Source of the DNA: Acidisphaera sp. S103
Lineage (GTDB): Bacteria > Pseudomonadota > Alphaproteobacteria > Acetobacterales > Acetobacteraceae
Reading direction: 5' to 3'
Assembly (NCBI RefSeq): GCF_009765975.1
Contig: NZ_LMUJ01000031.1
Location: 199,182-263,181, forward strand
DNA: 64,000 bases
The notes beneath the pieces are model-generated. The model did no database searches. It was not told the DNA's origin and worked only from the letters and a program-made list of their open reading frames with translations. This document shows positions 40,993 through 50,248 of this stretch, one piece after another. Made by a program: the position numbers and the translations under genes. Every line of letters begins with the position of its first letter. The first letter of the stretch is position 1.

Positions 40993-41382
40993 GTGACGCG
41001 TTGGGGTATGATCATTGTCGCGCTGGGCTGCGCGGTTTCCGTCCGTGCCGTCGCACAGGACGTGGCGGCGGGCGAAAAAGCGTTCGTCGTCTGTCGCGCC
41101 TGCCACCAGATCGGCCCGACCGCGAAAAACTTCGTCGGACCGGTGCTGAACGGCGTGGTCGGCCGGCCGGCGGGAACGTATCCCGACTACAGCTACTCGG
41201 CGGCCAACAAGAATTCCGGACTGACGTGGGATGAGGCGACGTTGCAAAAGTATCTCGCCAATCCGCAGCAGGTGGTGAAGGGGACGAAGATGATCTTCCC
41301 CGGGATCAAAGACCCGGCGAAAGTGAACGACGTGATCGCGTTTTTGAAAACCTACAAGGCGGACGGGTCGCGGATCCAGTAG
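40993..41382 (+). CDS. Class I cytochrome c
   Basis: 129 residues from the GTG at 40993, which follows GGGAGG; a GTG at 40981 is an alternative. The signal peptide ends near RAVAQD. The heme site is VCRACHQ (C-x-x-C-H), the axial Met is in GTKMIFPG, and the overall form is that of cytochrome c2/c550. It could carry electrons from XoxG or the quinoproteins to the terminal oxidase. Confidence 0.9.
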   Translation: MTRWGMIIVALGCAVSVRAVAQDVAAGEKAFVVCRACHQIGPTAKNFVGPVLNGVVGRPAGTYPDYSYSAANKNSGLTWDEATLQKYLANPQQVVKGTKMIFPGIKDPAKVNDVIAFLKTYKADGSRIQ

Positions 41383-41413
41383 CGGCCGGCACGGACGGGC
41401 GCTCCGCCCGTGT

Positions 41414-41479
41414 GTCATGCCGGCTATCTGCGCTTCATCCGTCGGTGTGCAGATCGCCGGGACGCCGTTCGGCCATGAC
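41414..41479. repeat. REP-like palindromic element
   Basis: The outer arms GTCATG and GGCCATGAC flank a 45-base middle with the GATC/GCCGGGAC-type internal sequence. It is a shorter, more degenerate member of the family at 1941-2017 and 25245-25322, and sits between convergent genes. Confidence 0.55.
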
Positions 41480-41491
41480 GGTAAACGGAAC

Positions 41492-41800
41492 TCAGGCCAG
41501 CCGATCGTTGAACTGGATTGTCGGCTGTACGTCGGTGAAGTTGGGGATGTCGCCGAGGACTTCCTTGCCGTGCGCGGCGGCGGCGGATTTGAAGGCGTCC
41601 AGCGACTCGAAGTCCAGCAGCGCGATGATGTGAAACATCGCCGGGTCACCGCTGGGGGAACCGGCCCCTTGCAGCACCTGGGCGCCCTTCAGGCCAGAGG
41701 AGCCCCACAGCCGGCCAACCAGCGGCACGTGGGTTTTCATGTAGTAGTCCAGGTCGAATTTGTGACCCGGACCGACTTGGTACATTACCGATACTATCAC
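41492..41800 (-). CDS. EthD-family protein
   Basis: 102 residues of the dimeric alpha/beta-barrel EthD family: MIVSVMYQVGPGHKFDLDYYMKTHVPLVGRLW is the signature. Such small proteins bind quinones or heme products, or act as partners of oxidoreductases; the exact role here is unknown. It is on the minus strand just before the small secreted protein gene. Confidence 0.85.
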   Translation of the reverse strand: MIVSVMYQVGPGHKFDLDYYMKTHVPLVGRLWGSSGLKGAQVLQGAGSPSGDPAMFHIIALLDFESLDAFKSAAAAHGKEVLGDIPNFTDVQPTIQFNDRLA

Positions 41801-41822
41801 ACCGCTCTCCCTTTGCTTTGGT

Positions 41823-42188
41823 TTAGTGGCAGTTTTTCAGATCGTTGTCGCGGATATCGAACGTGGTGTCCTTGCCCAGATCGATGGCGCGCTTGATGCA
41901 GGTTCGTCCAGTCTTGTCGACGATCTTCGCGTCGAATTGTCCGCGTTCGATACCCTTGATCTGCAGCCGCTCCGACGGATCGACTGCCTTGTCCTTGTCG
42001 TTCAGGGCCTGGTTGCTGCCCCAGTGGTCCGATCCCGCCGGGGCGAGATAGACACCCGTGAATGTCGTCGATGCTGTCAGGTTGTAGAGGAAAAACCGAT
42101 CGGCCGCTGAGGCATCCCGGCCGGTGCACATCGTGGCGATGCCGGCAAAGGCCAGTAACAAGGCGGTGCGCGGGTTCGGCATCGGCAT
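41823..42188 (-). CDS. Small secreted protein of unknown function
   Basis: 121 residues. The signal peptide ends near GRDASA. The mature domain DRFFLYNLTASTTFTGVYLAPAGSDHWGSNQALNDKDKAV is recognisable as a conserved alphaproteobacterial secreted family without known function. Two cysteines (TCIKR, KNCH) near the end could form a disulfide. It lies 19 bases from the ABC ATPase gene on the same strand and may be part of that unit. Confidence 0.65.
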   Translation of the reverse strand: MPMPNPRTALLLAFAGIATMCTGRDASAADRFFLYNLTASTTFTGVYLAPAGSDHWGSNQALNDKDKAVDPSERLQIKGIERGQFDAKIVDKTGRTCIKRAIDLGKDTTFDIRDNDLKNCH

Positions 42189-42207
42189 TTTTCTCCCTTG
42201 GCTCAGC

Positions 42208-42945
42208 CTAATCCGTTAGTGATGCGCCGGGCAATCCGTCTCCGTTTGCTGTGAAGAACGGAAACCGGCTGGCCAGGTCTGCCTGTAATGCCGCGCGGGT
42301 GGCGGCGTCGTTGCCGGCGGGCACCGGCACATCCGCCGCCAGTGTGGCTGGCGTGCCTGCCAGCACCAGCACGCGGGAGGCAAGCTGCAGCGCCTGCGCC
42401 AGATCGTGCGTCGCCAGCAGCACCGCCGCCCCGGTGTCGCGCGTCCAGCGGCCCACCACGTCCGCCAATGCCGCCGCGAGCTGCGGGTCCAGCGATGCGA
42501 ACGGTTCATCCAGCGCCAGCAGCTCCGGCGAAACCGCCAGCGCCCGGGCGAGCGCCGCTCGTCTGGCCATGCCGAGGGAGAGCTGGCGGGGGTACAAGTC
42601 GGCGGCGTTGGGAAGGCGCACCATCTCCAGTAAGGCGCCGATATCCGGTTGCGGCATTCCGTCCGTCACCACCAGGCGCAAATTGTCCGCAACCGTCAGC
42701 CACGGCAGCAACCGCGGCTCCTGGAACACCACGCCGATCCGCCAGTCGCGGTGTTGTACCGCGCCGTCGAACGCCGTGTCCAAGCCGAGGAGAATGCGTA
42801 AGGTCGTACTCTTACCGATGCCGGACGAACCCAGCAGCGCGATCACCTCGCCGCCGGCGATGGAGACGCGGACGTCGCGCAGCACCTGCCGACGGGTGCC
42901 GTCGGGGGCGACGAAGACCTTGCGGTCGATACGGGCCTCAAACAT
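42208..42945 (-). CDS. NitT/TauT-type ABC transporter ATP-binding protein
   Basis: 245 residues from the ATG at 42945; a GTG at 42960 would extend by five. Walker A GSSGIGKST and Walker B LLALDEPFASLD are intact. The signature reads LSLGMARR instead of LSGGQ: the G-to-L change is unusual, but such substitutions occur in this subfamily. It is the third gene of an importer operon and overlaps the permease. Confidence 0.88.
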   Translation of the reverse strand: MFEARIDRKVFVAPDGTRRQVLRDVRVSIAGGEVIALLGSSGIGKSTTLRILLGLDTAFDGAVQHRDWRIGVVFQEPRLLPWLTVADNLRLVVTDGMPQPDIGALLEMVRLPNAADLYPRQLSLGMARRAALARALAVSPELLALDEPFASLDPQLAAALADVVGRWTRDTGAAVLLATHDLAQALQLASRVLVLAGTPATLAADVPVPAGNDAATRAALQADLASRFPFFTANGDGLPGASLTD

Positions 42946-43714
42946 CGGATCGCCACGCACTGGTCCGGCGTTCCAGCGGCTGCAGGATGGCGGCTTCGAC
43001 CAACAGCATCAGGCCGGCGAAGGCCAGGCCGTAGGCGAGGATGCCGGTGACGTTGAAGTTCTGGAAATACAGGTTCAACACGTAGCCGACGCCATTGGGG
43101 CGGCCCAGCAATTCCACCACCAGGACGATTTTCCAGGTGATCGACAGCCCGCTGCGGCCGGCGGCGGCAAGATACGGCAGCAATTGCGGCAGCACGACGT
43201 GGCGCAGGCGCCGCAAGCGCGGCAGGCGGAACGCGGCGGCCATCTCGGCCAGTCCGGGATCCAGCGCCCTGGTGCCCTCACGGACGGTCACCACGACGGT
43301 CGGGGCTTTGGCGATGACCACCGCCAGCACGGCGGCGGTGTCGTTCAGCCCGACCCATATGTAGGCCAGCACGATGACGACAAGGACCGGCAGGTTGAGC
43401 GCGATCACCACCCAGGGATCTAGCCAGGCGTTCGCTCGGCCCGATCGTCCCGCCGCGTAGCCGACCACGGTGCCGCCCGCCATCGCCACGCCGAACGCCA
43501 CGACGACACGCAGCAGGGTGGCGGCGAAGGCGGCGGGCATCGCGCCGTCCTCGCATTCTCGGCCGATGAAGAGGGCGACCGCCATGGGGGACGGCAGCAG
43601 CGTGGGGGAAGCGGCGACCCTCGCGGCGATCCACCAGACGGCCAGGAAACCGGCGAGGGACAACAGACGGTCGCGGCCGGCGATACCCATCGCCAGCCGG
43701 TCAGGTCGCCTCAT
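42938..43714 (-). CDS. NitT/TauT-type ABC transporter permease
   Basis: 258 residues with about six membrane segments and the binding-protein-dependent transport loop around EMAAAFRLPRLRRLRHVVLPQLLPYL. It overlaps both its neighbours by a few bases. Family members import taurine, nitrate, sulfonates or thiamine precursors; the substrate is not inferable here. Confidence 0.88.
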   Translation of the reverse strand: MRRPDRLAMGIAGRDRLLSLAGFLAVWWIAARVAASPTLLPSPMAVALFIGRECEDGAMPAAFAATLLRVVVAFGVAMAGGTVVGYAAGRSGRANAWLDPWVVIALNLPVLVVIVLAYIWVGLNDTAAVLAVVIAKAPTVVVTVREGTRALDPGLAEMAAAFRLPRLRRLRHVVLPQLLPYLAAAGRSGLSITWKIVLVVELLGRPNGVGYVLNLYFQNFNVTGILAYGLAFAGLMLLVEAAILQPLERRTSAWRSDV

Positions 43715-44717
43715 GTTCGGGCGGCCAGAAAATCCCCGGTGGCAGTGTGTCGATGCCGCCGGTGGCGCGCGATCCGCCGGTGGCGTGCAGGACCGCGAAC
43801 ATCTTGTCGGCCGCCTTGGTCTGTCCGGCCGTGTCCTCGTGGGCGATGCCTTCGCGGAAGCGGTCGCGCAGGCGGGTGAACAGGGCGTCGGTGTCGGCGT
43901 TCATCAGCGGGCGGATGGTTTGCCATTCGGCGTCGGATTGGGCCAGCAGGCGTTCGGCGTCGGCGACGGCGGCGAGGAAGCCGTCGACGGTCGCGCGGTG
44001 GGCTTTTGCCCAATCCTCATGGAAGACAAACCCGATCAGGCTCATGCGCGGGGAGATGCCCAGAGCGGTGGCGCATTGGGCGACCGAGACCGCCTGGCGG
44101 AAGCCGGCTGCCTCCAATTGTGCCGCGAAGTTCCAGAAGGTCAGCACGGCGTCCAGTTCGCCCTGCTTCAGCTTGGCACCGAGCAGGGGGGGCGCGCCGT
44201 AGACCACGGTCGCGGCGGTCGCCAAATCGATGTTTTGCGTCGCTCGCCCGGCTGCCTGGACGATGAGCCAGGATTTGTCGACCGGTCCCCCGACGACGCC
44301 CAATTTGCGGCCGCGCAGGTCCGCCAGGCTGCGAATCGGTGATTGCGCGGCAGTCATGATTCCGCCGGAGGAGCTGGAGAATGGGGCGAAGGATAGCTTG
44401 GTGCCCGACGCGCGCTGGACGGCGGTGAATATCCAGTCGGAGACGACGATGTCGCTGGCGCCGGCCATCAGCGACACACGGCCGGCGTCGATGTTGGCCA
44501 GCATCACGGTGTCCAGGGTGAAGCCGTGCTTGCGGTCGAGTGCGTGGCGGCGGATGACGTCGGCCACCCATTGGATGGTGCCGAACTGCAAGATTCCCAG
44601 CCGCAGCGCCGGCGACTCGGCGGCATGCACCTGGCGCAGCGCCATGGTGGCAGACGCGGTCGCGATCGCCGCCCGTCGCGTGATCCTGGGCACCGCTTTC
44701 ATATCGTAACCGAGCAA
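43701..44717 (-). CDS. NitT/TauT-type ABC transporter substrate-binding protein
   Basis: 338 residues. A twin-arginine-like leader (RITRRAAIATASATM) ends near VHAAES. The mature part has the two-lobed binding-protein form: LRLGILQFGTIQWVADVIRRH, SDIVVSDWIF and GRKLGVVGGPVDKSW. It is first of the three-gene importer operon. Several methylotroph gene sets carry a similar transporter next to PQQ/xox genes, so a link to C1 metabolism is possible but unproved. Confidence 0.85.
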   Translation of the reverse strand: MLGYDMKAVPRITRRAAIATASATMALRQVHAAESPALRLGILQFGTIQWVADVIRRHALDRKHGFTLDTVMLANIDAGRVSLMAGASDIVVSDWIFTAVQRASGTKLSFAPFSSSSGGIMTAAQSPIRSLADLRGRKLGVVGGPVDKSWLIVQAAGRATQNIDLATAATVVYGAPPLLGAKLKQGELDAVLTFWNFAAQLEAAGFRQAVSVAQCATALGISPRMSLIGFVFHEDWAKAHRATVDGFLAAVADAERLLAQSDAEWQTIRPLMNADTDALFTRLRDRFREGIAHEDTAGQTKAADKMFAVLHATGGSRATGGIDTLPPGIFWPPEHEAT

Positions 44718-44936
44718 CTTCGTTCCTCCCGATCATTCTCTGTCAGACGGACGGCGAGGAAATGCAAGTGCCCCTGCGCGTCGCGAACGCCGAACCCGGT
44801 TGGGGGCCAACGCCCGCTTCGTCATGGCTCGGCACTCGCGATTCGTCGTGACCCCGCTGATTCGTCATGGACCGGCGCCAGTCAGTCCGGATTATGACGA
44901 AGAAAGAGGCGGCCTCAATGCCGGTTCGTACTACGT

Positions 44937-46265
44937 TCAGAGGTTGGCAAGAGCGGCATCCACTGCTTCGCCCAGCCGCTCCACGATCGTGTCGATATCA
45001 GCCTCGGTCACGATGTAGGGCGGGGCGACGATGACGTGATCGCCTAGCTTGCCGTCGATCGTGCCACCCATCGGGTAAGTGGCGAGGCCGCGGGCAATCG
45101 CCTGGGTCTTGACCCGTTCGTTCAGCTTCAACGCCGGGTCAAAGACCTGCTTGGAACCCCGGTCGGTCACGAACTCCAAGGCCCAGAACAGGCCGCGTCC
45201 ACGAATGTCGCCGACATGGCGGTGGTTACCGAACCGTTCTTGCAGCGCGGATTCCAGCCGGTGACCCATGGCCGCGACATTGGCGACCAGCTTGTCCTCA
45301 CGGATGATCCTTTGGACTTCCAGCGCCGCCGCACAGGCGACGGGGTGCGCCTGGTAGGTCTGGCCATGCAGGAACCCGCCGGAGCCATCAGCCAGGGCAC
45401 GCACGATCCGATCTGCGATCAGAATGCCGCCGATCGGCTGGTAGCCGCCGCCGAGACCTTTGGCGATGACCTGGATATCGGGGGTGACGTCTTCCTGTTC
45501 CCAGGCGTGCATGGTGCCGGTGCGGCCCATGCCGCACATCACCTCATCCAGGATCAGCAGGGCACCGTAACGGTCGCAAATCGCTCGCACCGCGGCGAAG
45601 TAGCCCGGAATGGCGGTGACGCAGCCCGTTGTGGCGCCGACGACCGGTTCGGCAAGGAACGCCATCACCGTATCGGGGCCGAGGCGCTGGAATTCCGCGT
45701 CCAGTTCCGCCGTCAACCGATCCAGATACTGCGCGTCCGTCTCACCGTCGTGCTTGAACCGATAAGCGAAGCAGGGGGAAACCAAACTGTGCGTCTGGCT
45801 CAGGATCGGCTCGAAATAGGCGCGTCGCATCATGTTGCCGCCGGCCGCCAGAGCCCCCAGCGTGGTGCCGTGATAGGATTGGCGGCGAGCGATCGTGCGG
45901 GTGCGCTGAGGCTGACCGATCTCCAGAAAATATTGCCGCGCCAGCTTGATCGCCGCCTCATTCGCCTCAGACCCCGATGAACAGAACCACGCCCGGGACA
46001 ATCCCCCCGGTTGGTCGCCAAGCAGGATGTCCGCGAGGTCCTCGGCCGGCTGGTTGGAGAACGTGCCGGTATGCGCATAGGCCATGGCGGCCGCTTGGCG
46101 CCCGATGGCCTCGGCCACACGGCGGTTGCCGTGACCCAGGCATGCGACGGCGGCCCCGCCGGACCCATCGATGATGGCGCGTCCGTCTTCGGTATGCAGA
46201 TAGATGCCCTCGCCCCGGACGGCAATGGGCGGAATGGCGCCGGAACGGTGCAGGATTCGGGTCAC
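44937..46265 (-). CDS. Class III (omega) aminotransferase
   Basis: 442 residues, PLP-dependent. The catalytic lysine is in QVIAKGLGGGYQPIGG, the PLP-ring Asp in LILDEVMCGMGRTG and the phosphate cup in SSGSEANEAAIKLAR. The family moves amino groups from omega-amino acids or amines (for example beta-alanine) to pyruvate or 2-oxoglutarate. The partner genes do not tell the substrate. Confidence 0.92.
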   Translation of the reverse strand: MTRILHRSGAIPPIAVRGEGIYLHTEDGRAIIDGSGGAAVACLGHGNRRVAEAIGRQAAAMAYAHTGTFSNQPAEDLADILLGDQPGGLSRAWFCSSGSEANEAAIKLARQYFLEIGQPQRTRTIARRQSYHGTTLGALAAGGNMMRRAYFEPILSQTHSLVSPCFAYRFKHDGETDAQYLDRLTAELDAEFQRLGPDTVMAFLAEPVVGATTGCVTAIPGYFAAVRAICDRYGALLILDEVMCGMGRTGTMHAWEQEDVTPDIQVIAKGLGGGYQPIGGILIADRIVRALADGSGGFLHGQTYQAHPVACAAALEVQRIIREDKLVANVAAMGHRLESALQERFGNHRHVGDIRGRGLFWALEFVTDRGSKQVFDPALKLNERVKTQAIARGLATYPMGGTIDGKLGDHVIVAPPYIVTEADIDTIVERLGEAVDAALANL

Positions 46266-46393
46266 TTGCTGCCTCCAATCGGCGGCACCATGGCGCAGAG
46301 GTCCGGGGACGACAAGTTGGATGGCACAACCGGCGGTCTCTGGTTGGCGAAACCGCCGGACACGCTTAGTTTGTCGCGCAAGGAGGACCCACC

Positions 46394-46954
46394 ATGGACG
46401 CTCTTGAACTGATGCTGAGCCGGGAATCGGCGTTGAAGTTGGAATCGCCTGGCCCCTCGGCCGAGGAACTGAACCGGATTTTCGACAGTGCCGTGCGCGC
46501 CCCCGACCACGGGCGGCTGCGGCCTTGGCAGTTCGTCGTGATCGATGAAACCCACCGCGCGGCGTTCGGCGCGCTGATGGCGGATTCGCTGCGGCGGCGC
46601 GATCCCACGGCGACCGACATTGAGTTGCAGCGCGAACGCGACAAGGCGTTCCGCGCGCCGGTGATCGTCGCGGTCGCGGCGAAAGTCCGCAAAGGCAACA
46701 AGATACCGGAGATCGAGCAGATCGCCTCAGCCTCGGCCGCGGCGCAGACGATCATGCTGGCGGCGCCCGCCATAGGGTATGGCGCGGTGTGGAAGACCGG
46801 CGCGCCGGCCTATGATCCAGTGGTCAAGACGGCGCTCGGGCTGGCCGAGGACGATAATATCGTCGGGTTTCTGTATATCGGCACGCAGGTGGGTGGGCCG
46901 TCGCCCATCCCCCGCCCGGAAGCCCGTGATTTCGTGACCGCCTGGGCTGGGTAG
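46394..46954 (+). CDS. Nitroreductase-family flavoprotein
   Basis: 186 residues of the YdjA-like nitroreductase group. RAPDHGRLRPWQFVVID is the FMN-binding start, and AAPAIGYGAVWKTG and a C-terminal GFLYIGTQVG are typical. It is an NAD(P)H-dependent reductase with unknown substrate, divergent from the aminotransferase gene. Confidence 0.88.
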   Translation: MDALELMLSRESALKLESPGPSAEELNRIFDSAVRAPDHGRLRPWQFVVIDETHRAAFGALMADSLRRRDPTATDIELQRERDKAFRAPVIVAVAAKVRKGNKIPEIEQIASASAAAQTIMLAAPAIGYGAVWKTGAPAYDPVVKTALGLAEDDNIVGFLYIGTQVGGPSPIPRPEARDFVTAWAG

Positions 46955-47024
46955 GGCGCGACGCGAAATAACCGCCCCAAGGGAGCACGGCTACCCGAAC
47001 ATCGCCATGGCGGGCGCAGGCCCG

Positions 47025-47067
47025 CCATCCACGCCTTGAGTGTAGGTCTTGGAAAAGGCGTGGATGG
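47025..47067. repeat. Inverted repeat between convergent genes
   Basis: The 13-bp arms CCATCCACGCCTT (47025-47037) and AAGGCGTGGATGG (47055-47067) pair perfectly across 17 bases. The adjacent bases repeat the CATGGCGGGC-CCGCCAT pattern of the REP-like family. It lies between the nitroreductase and tcuB stops and may serve as a terminator-like hairpin. Confidence 0.6.
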
Positions 47068-47109
47068 CCGTACCAGCGTTGAGGCACTTATTTGTCCGCG
47101 GAGCCTTAG

Positions 47110-48219
47110 CTACTCGCCGCCCAGGGGCTTCATGTTCCGCTCCACCGCCCGGCGCAGCAGCGCGGCGGAGCGGTAAACGCCATGCACCATCTTGGAGTAT
47201 GGCAGCACCACGAAGAACGCCAGTATGAAGCCGAGATGGATCGCCATCGCCAGGCCCATGGCGCCGGTGGCACGCACCGCGAGCAGGACCAGCCCGGTCA
47301 GCGCGATCATCGCCAGCAGCATCAACAGCGCGACGTCGCCGCCCAGCAACCGGCGGACGGACGGCAGCGGGTCATCGACCAGCTTCATCGCGAACAATCC
47401 GACGGTGCCGACCAGCATCAGCACACCGCCGACGGTGCCCAGCAGGACCGGCACGCTGACGAACGGGTACGGCGCCGGCCAGCCCAGGAACGAATGGTAG
47501 ATGAAGCCGACCGTCGTGGCGGCAAAGCACAGCAGGAAGCCATAGAACATCGCGTGGTGCAGATGGCGGCGGCGCATGGAGAACGCCTCGGAATTGTCGT
47601 TGCAGCCGTTACCGCCGCCGCCGAGGTTCTTCAGAGTCAGCACATCCCACAGCGCGACGGAGATCGCCGTCGGACCGATCTTTTCGCGCGGTCCGGCATC
47701 GCGCCAGAAATTACGGGCACCCATCGCCAGCGCCACCAGCGAAAACCCGAACGTCAGGATGGCGACAACCTGCATCGCCCAAAGCGGAATGACCTCATAG
47801 AACGAGTCCGCGGCCGTACCATGGGCGCCGAAGAAGTTGCCCGGTGAATTCAGCAGCATACTCAGGATCAACACGACAGCGATGCCCAGTGCGGCGACCA
47901 ACGACACCACGGTGCCATTGCGATTGAACATCGATGCCAACGGCTTCGGCCACGCATATTCCGCATAGCTTTCCGCTCGGACTTCCGCCAGCGCCTTGGG
48001 AACGTTGATGCCCCATTCGTGCGGCGGGCTGTATTGGCAGGCGTAGTAACAGCCTCGGCAGCCGTGGCACAGGTTGGCCAGATAGCTCAGGTCGCCCGCG
48101 GAGAATTCGCGGCGCAGTTCCACCGCGGGGAACACGGCGCAAAAACCCTCGCAGTAGCGGCAGGCGTTGCAGATCTCCATTTCCCGCCGAGCATTGATGA
48201 CGGCGTCAGTTTCTTGCAC
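47110..48219 (-). CDS. tcuB: Membrane ferredoxin-like electron transfer subunit (TcuB)
   Basis: 369 residues from the GTG at 48219, which has AGGAGG 9 bases upstream. The N-terminal iron-sulfur cysteines are in EICNACRYCEGFCAVFP and LCHGCRGCYYACQYSPP. Several membrane segments follow, with heme-ligand candidate histidines. TcuB reoxidises the flavin of TcuA and passes electrons to the quinone pool. It overlaps the tcuA stop by 14 bases. Confidence 0.9.
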   Translation of the reverse strand: MQETDAVINARREMEICNACRYCEGFCAVFPAVELRREFSAGDLSYLANLCHGCRGCYYACQYSPPHEWGINVPKALAEVRAESYAEYAWPKPLASMFNRNGTVVSLVAALGIAVVLILSMLLNSPGNFFGAHGTAADSFYEVIPLWAMQVVAILTFGFSLVALAMGARNFWRDAGPREKIGPTAISVALWDVLTLKNLGGGGNGCNDNSEAFSMRRRHLHHAMFYGFLLCFAATTVGFIYHSFLGWPAPYPFVSVPVLLGTVGGVLMLVGTVGLFAMKLVDDPLPSVRRLLGGDVALLMLLAMIALTGLVLLAVRATGAMGLAMAIHLGFILAFFVVLPYSKMVHGVYRSAALLRRAVERNMKPLGGE

Positions 48220-49606
48220 GACGAGCTGCCTCCTGGCCGGCGATGCGGCCAAATACGGTTCCGATGGTCATTCCGAAGCCGGCGAGGTAGCCCTTGCCGA
48301 GGATATTGCCTGACATGATCTCGCCCGACGCGAACAAGTTGCCGGCCGGCTGGCCGTTGTCCATCAGCACCTGGGCTTTGTCGTTCACCTTGACGCTGAG
48401 ATAGGTGAAGGTGATGCCCGGGCGCAGCGGGTAGCCATAGTACGGTGGCTTGTCGACGGAACGAGCCCAGTTGGTCTTGTTCGGCGTCAGCCCGGCGGTG
48501 GCGTTGCCGTCCAGCTTCAGGTTGTCGAAGATCTGGCCGGGTTTGACCGCCTTGTTGAACCCGTCGATGGTCTCGCGGACCTTCCCCGGATCCAGCTTCA
48601 TCTTCACCGCCAGTTCCTCCAGCGTGTCCGCCTTGATCGCCGGGAACACCGACGGCATGAACAACGGAAAGGCCTTGGAATCGCAGATCGAATAAGCGAT
48701 CTGGCCGGGCTGCTGGGCGATCAGGCGGCCCCAGATGGCATAGCGCTTCGGCCAGACGTCTTCGCCTTCGTCATAGAAGCGGTCCCCGTTGCGGTTCACG
48801 ACCACGCTATAGGGCACGCTGTCCAGGCGGGTGGTGATGCCGCCGTCGAATTTCGGCGCGCGTGCATCCAGCGCGACCGCATGGCACTGGGTCGGGTCGC
48901 CGATCGCCGCCACGCCCTGCGACAGCAGGTTCTTCAGCACGCGGCCACGGTTGTAGGGCGTGCCGCGGATGACGAAGTTATCCACCGCGTCGCCCCAATA
49001 TTCGCGCATCCAGTCCAGATTGGCCTGGAAGCCGCCCGACGACGCCACGACGCAGCGCGCATGCACGGTTTCCGGAAAACCCTTGTAGGTGATGTCGATG
49101 GAGCGAACCGCGCCGTCCTCCATGTTCATGTTGACCACCTCGGTATCGTAGAGGATCTCGACGCCCAGGCGTTCGGCGGTCAGGTAATAAGCGTTCACCA
49201 GCGCCTTGCCGCCGCCCAGGAAGAAGGCATTGGTGCGGCCCAGGTTCAGCGTGCCGGTCAGCGACGGCTGGAACCGCACGCCGGCGTCCTTCATCCAGCC
49301 GAACACGCCGGAGGACGCTCGTATCGTCATGCGGGCGAGTGCTTCGTCGGTGTTGCCGCCGGTGACGCGCAGCAGGTCGTCCCAGTACTCGTCTTCCTTG
49401 TAGGCGTCGGTCAGCACGGCGTTCGGCTGGTCATGCATGGCACGCAGGTTGCGGGTGTGGCGGCTGTTGCCGCCGCGGAACGCCTTCGGGGCGCTTTCCA
49501 CCAGCAGCACGCTCGCACCCGCCTGGCGCGCGGTGATCGCGGCGCACAAGGCCGCGTTGCCGCCGCCTGCCACCAGCACGTCATAGGTCTTTGTCCGATC
49601 AGGCAT
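48206..49606 (-). CDS. tcuA: FAD-dependent tricarballylate dehydrogenase-like protein (TcuA)
   Basis: 466 residues with the FAD dinucleotide fold VLVAGGGNAALCAAITAR and the flavin/substrate domain of fumarate reductase-like enzymes (GGNSRHTRNLR, NAFFLGGGKALVNAY, GEIMSGNILGKGYLAGFGMTIGTVFGR). TcuA oxidises tricarballylate to cis-aconitate in Salmonella. Whether tricarballylate is the substrate here is open, because the usual TcuC transporter is absent and a TPP decarboxylase pair is divergent instead. Confidence 0.88.
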   Translation of the reverse strand: MPDRTKTYDVLVAGGGNAALCAAITARQAGASVLLVESAPKAFRGGNSRHTRNLRAMHDQPNAVLTDAYKEDEYWDDLLRVTGGNTDEALARMTIRASSGVFGWMKDAGVRFQPSLTGTLNLGRTNAFFLGGGKALVNAYYLTAERLGVEILYDTEVVNMNMEDGAVRSIDITYKGFPETVHARCVVASSGGFQANLDWMREYWGDAVDNFVIRGTPYNRGRVLKNLLSQGVAAIGDPTQCHAVALDARAPKFDGGITTRLDSVPYSVVVNRNGDRFYDEGEDVWPKRYAIWGRLIAQQPGQIAYSICDSKAFPLFMPSVFPAIKADTLEELAVKMKLDPGKVRETIDGFNKAVKPGQIFDNLKLDGNATAGLTPNKTNWARSVDKPPYYGYPLRPGITFTYLSVKVNDKAQVLMDNGQPAGNLFASGEIMSGNILGKGYLAGFGMTIGTVFGRIAGQEAARRARN

Positions 49607-49702
49607 CCGTTCCCTCCGCCGACGGTTTCTTTCCTACGAATGGTTGCGGGATCGCGCAAGGCATGCGAATGCGGCGCCAGAATTTGAGGAGAGGAGGTCG
49701 AG

Positions 49703-50236
49703 ATGGCCGAAGCCGCGGACGGGCGCGCCTGGTACGAGATCGTGCGAGACGTGTTGAAGCGCCACAACGTTAGCCTGGTCACCTATGTGCCCGACAACGT
49801 GCTGCGGCCGCTGATCGAGGCGATCCATGCCGATCCATTCTTCACCGCCTTCTCCTGCACGCGGGAGGAGGAGGCGTTGGGGATCAACGCCGGTGCGTGG
49901 ATGGGCGGGGTGCGCGGTATCCTGCTGATGCAGACCTCGGGCTTCGCGACGCTGCCGAACGTGCTGGCGTCGCTGTCGGTGCCGTTCTCTATCCCGACGC
50001 TGATGATGGTGTCCGAACGCGGCACGCTGGGCGAGTTCAACATCGGCCAGTCGCTGGTGGCGCGCACGATGCGCCCGGTTCTGGACGCGCTGTCGATCGA
50101 GAACCACACGATGACGCGGCTGGATGAGGTCGAATTCACTGTCGATCGCAGCATCACCCAGGCCGTGGCCACGATGGCGCCGGTCTGTTTCATCCTGTCG
50201 CCGCTGCTGACCGGCGGCAAAGTTTTCGCGAAGTAG
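49703..50236 (+). CDS. TPP-dependent decarboxylase, N-terminal (alpha) subunit
   Basis: 177 residues equal to the N-terminal TPP-pyrimidine domain: VTYVPDNVLRPLIEAI then SCTREEEALGINAGAWMGG (with the conserved Glu) and LMQTSGFATLPNVLASL. It resembles the alpha subunit of sulfopyruvate/phosphonopyruvate-type decarboxylases (ComD-like). The beta subunit follows after 12 bases. Divergent from tcuA, with 96 bases between. Confidence 0.88.
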   Translation: MAEAADGRAWYEIVRDVLKRHNVSLVTYVPDNVLRPLIEAIHADPFFTAFSCTREEEALGINAGAWMGGVRGILLMQTSGFATLPNVLASLSVPFSIPTLMMVSERGTLGEFNIGQSLVARTMRPVLDALSIENHTMTRLDEVEFTVDRSITQAVATMAPVCFILSPLLTGGKVFAK

Positions 50237-50248
50237 GGGGCGGTTGTC

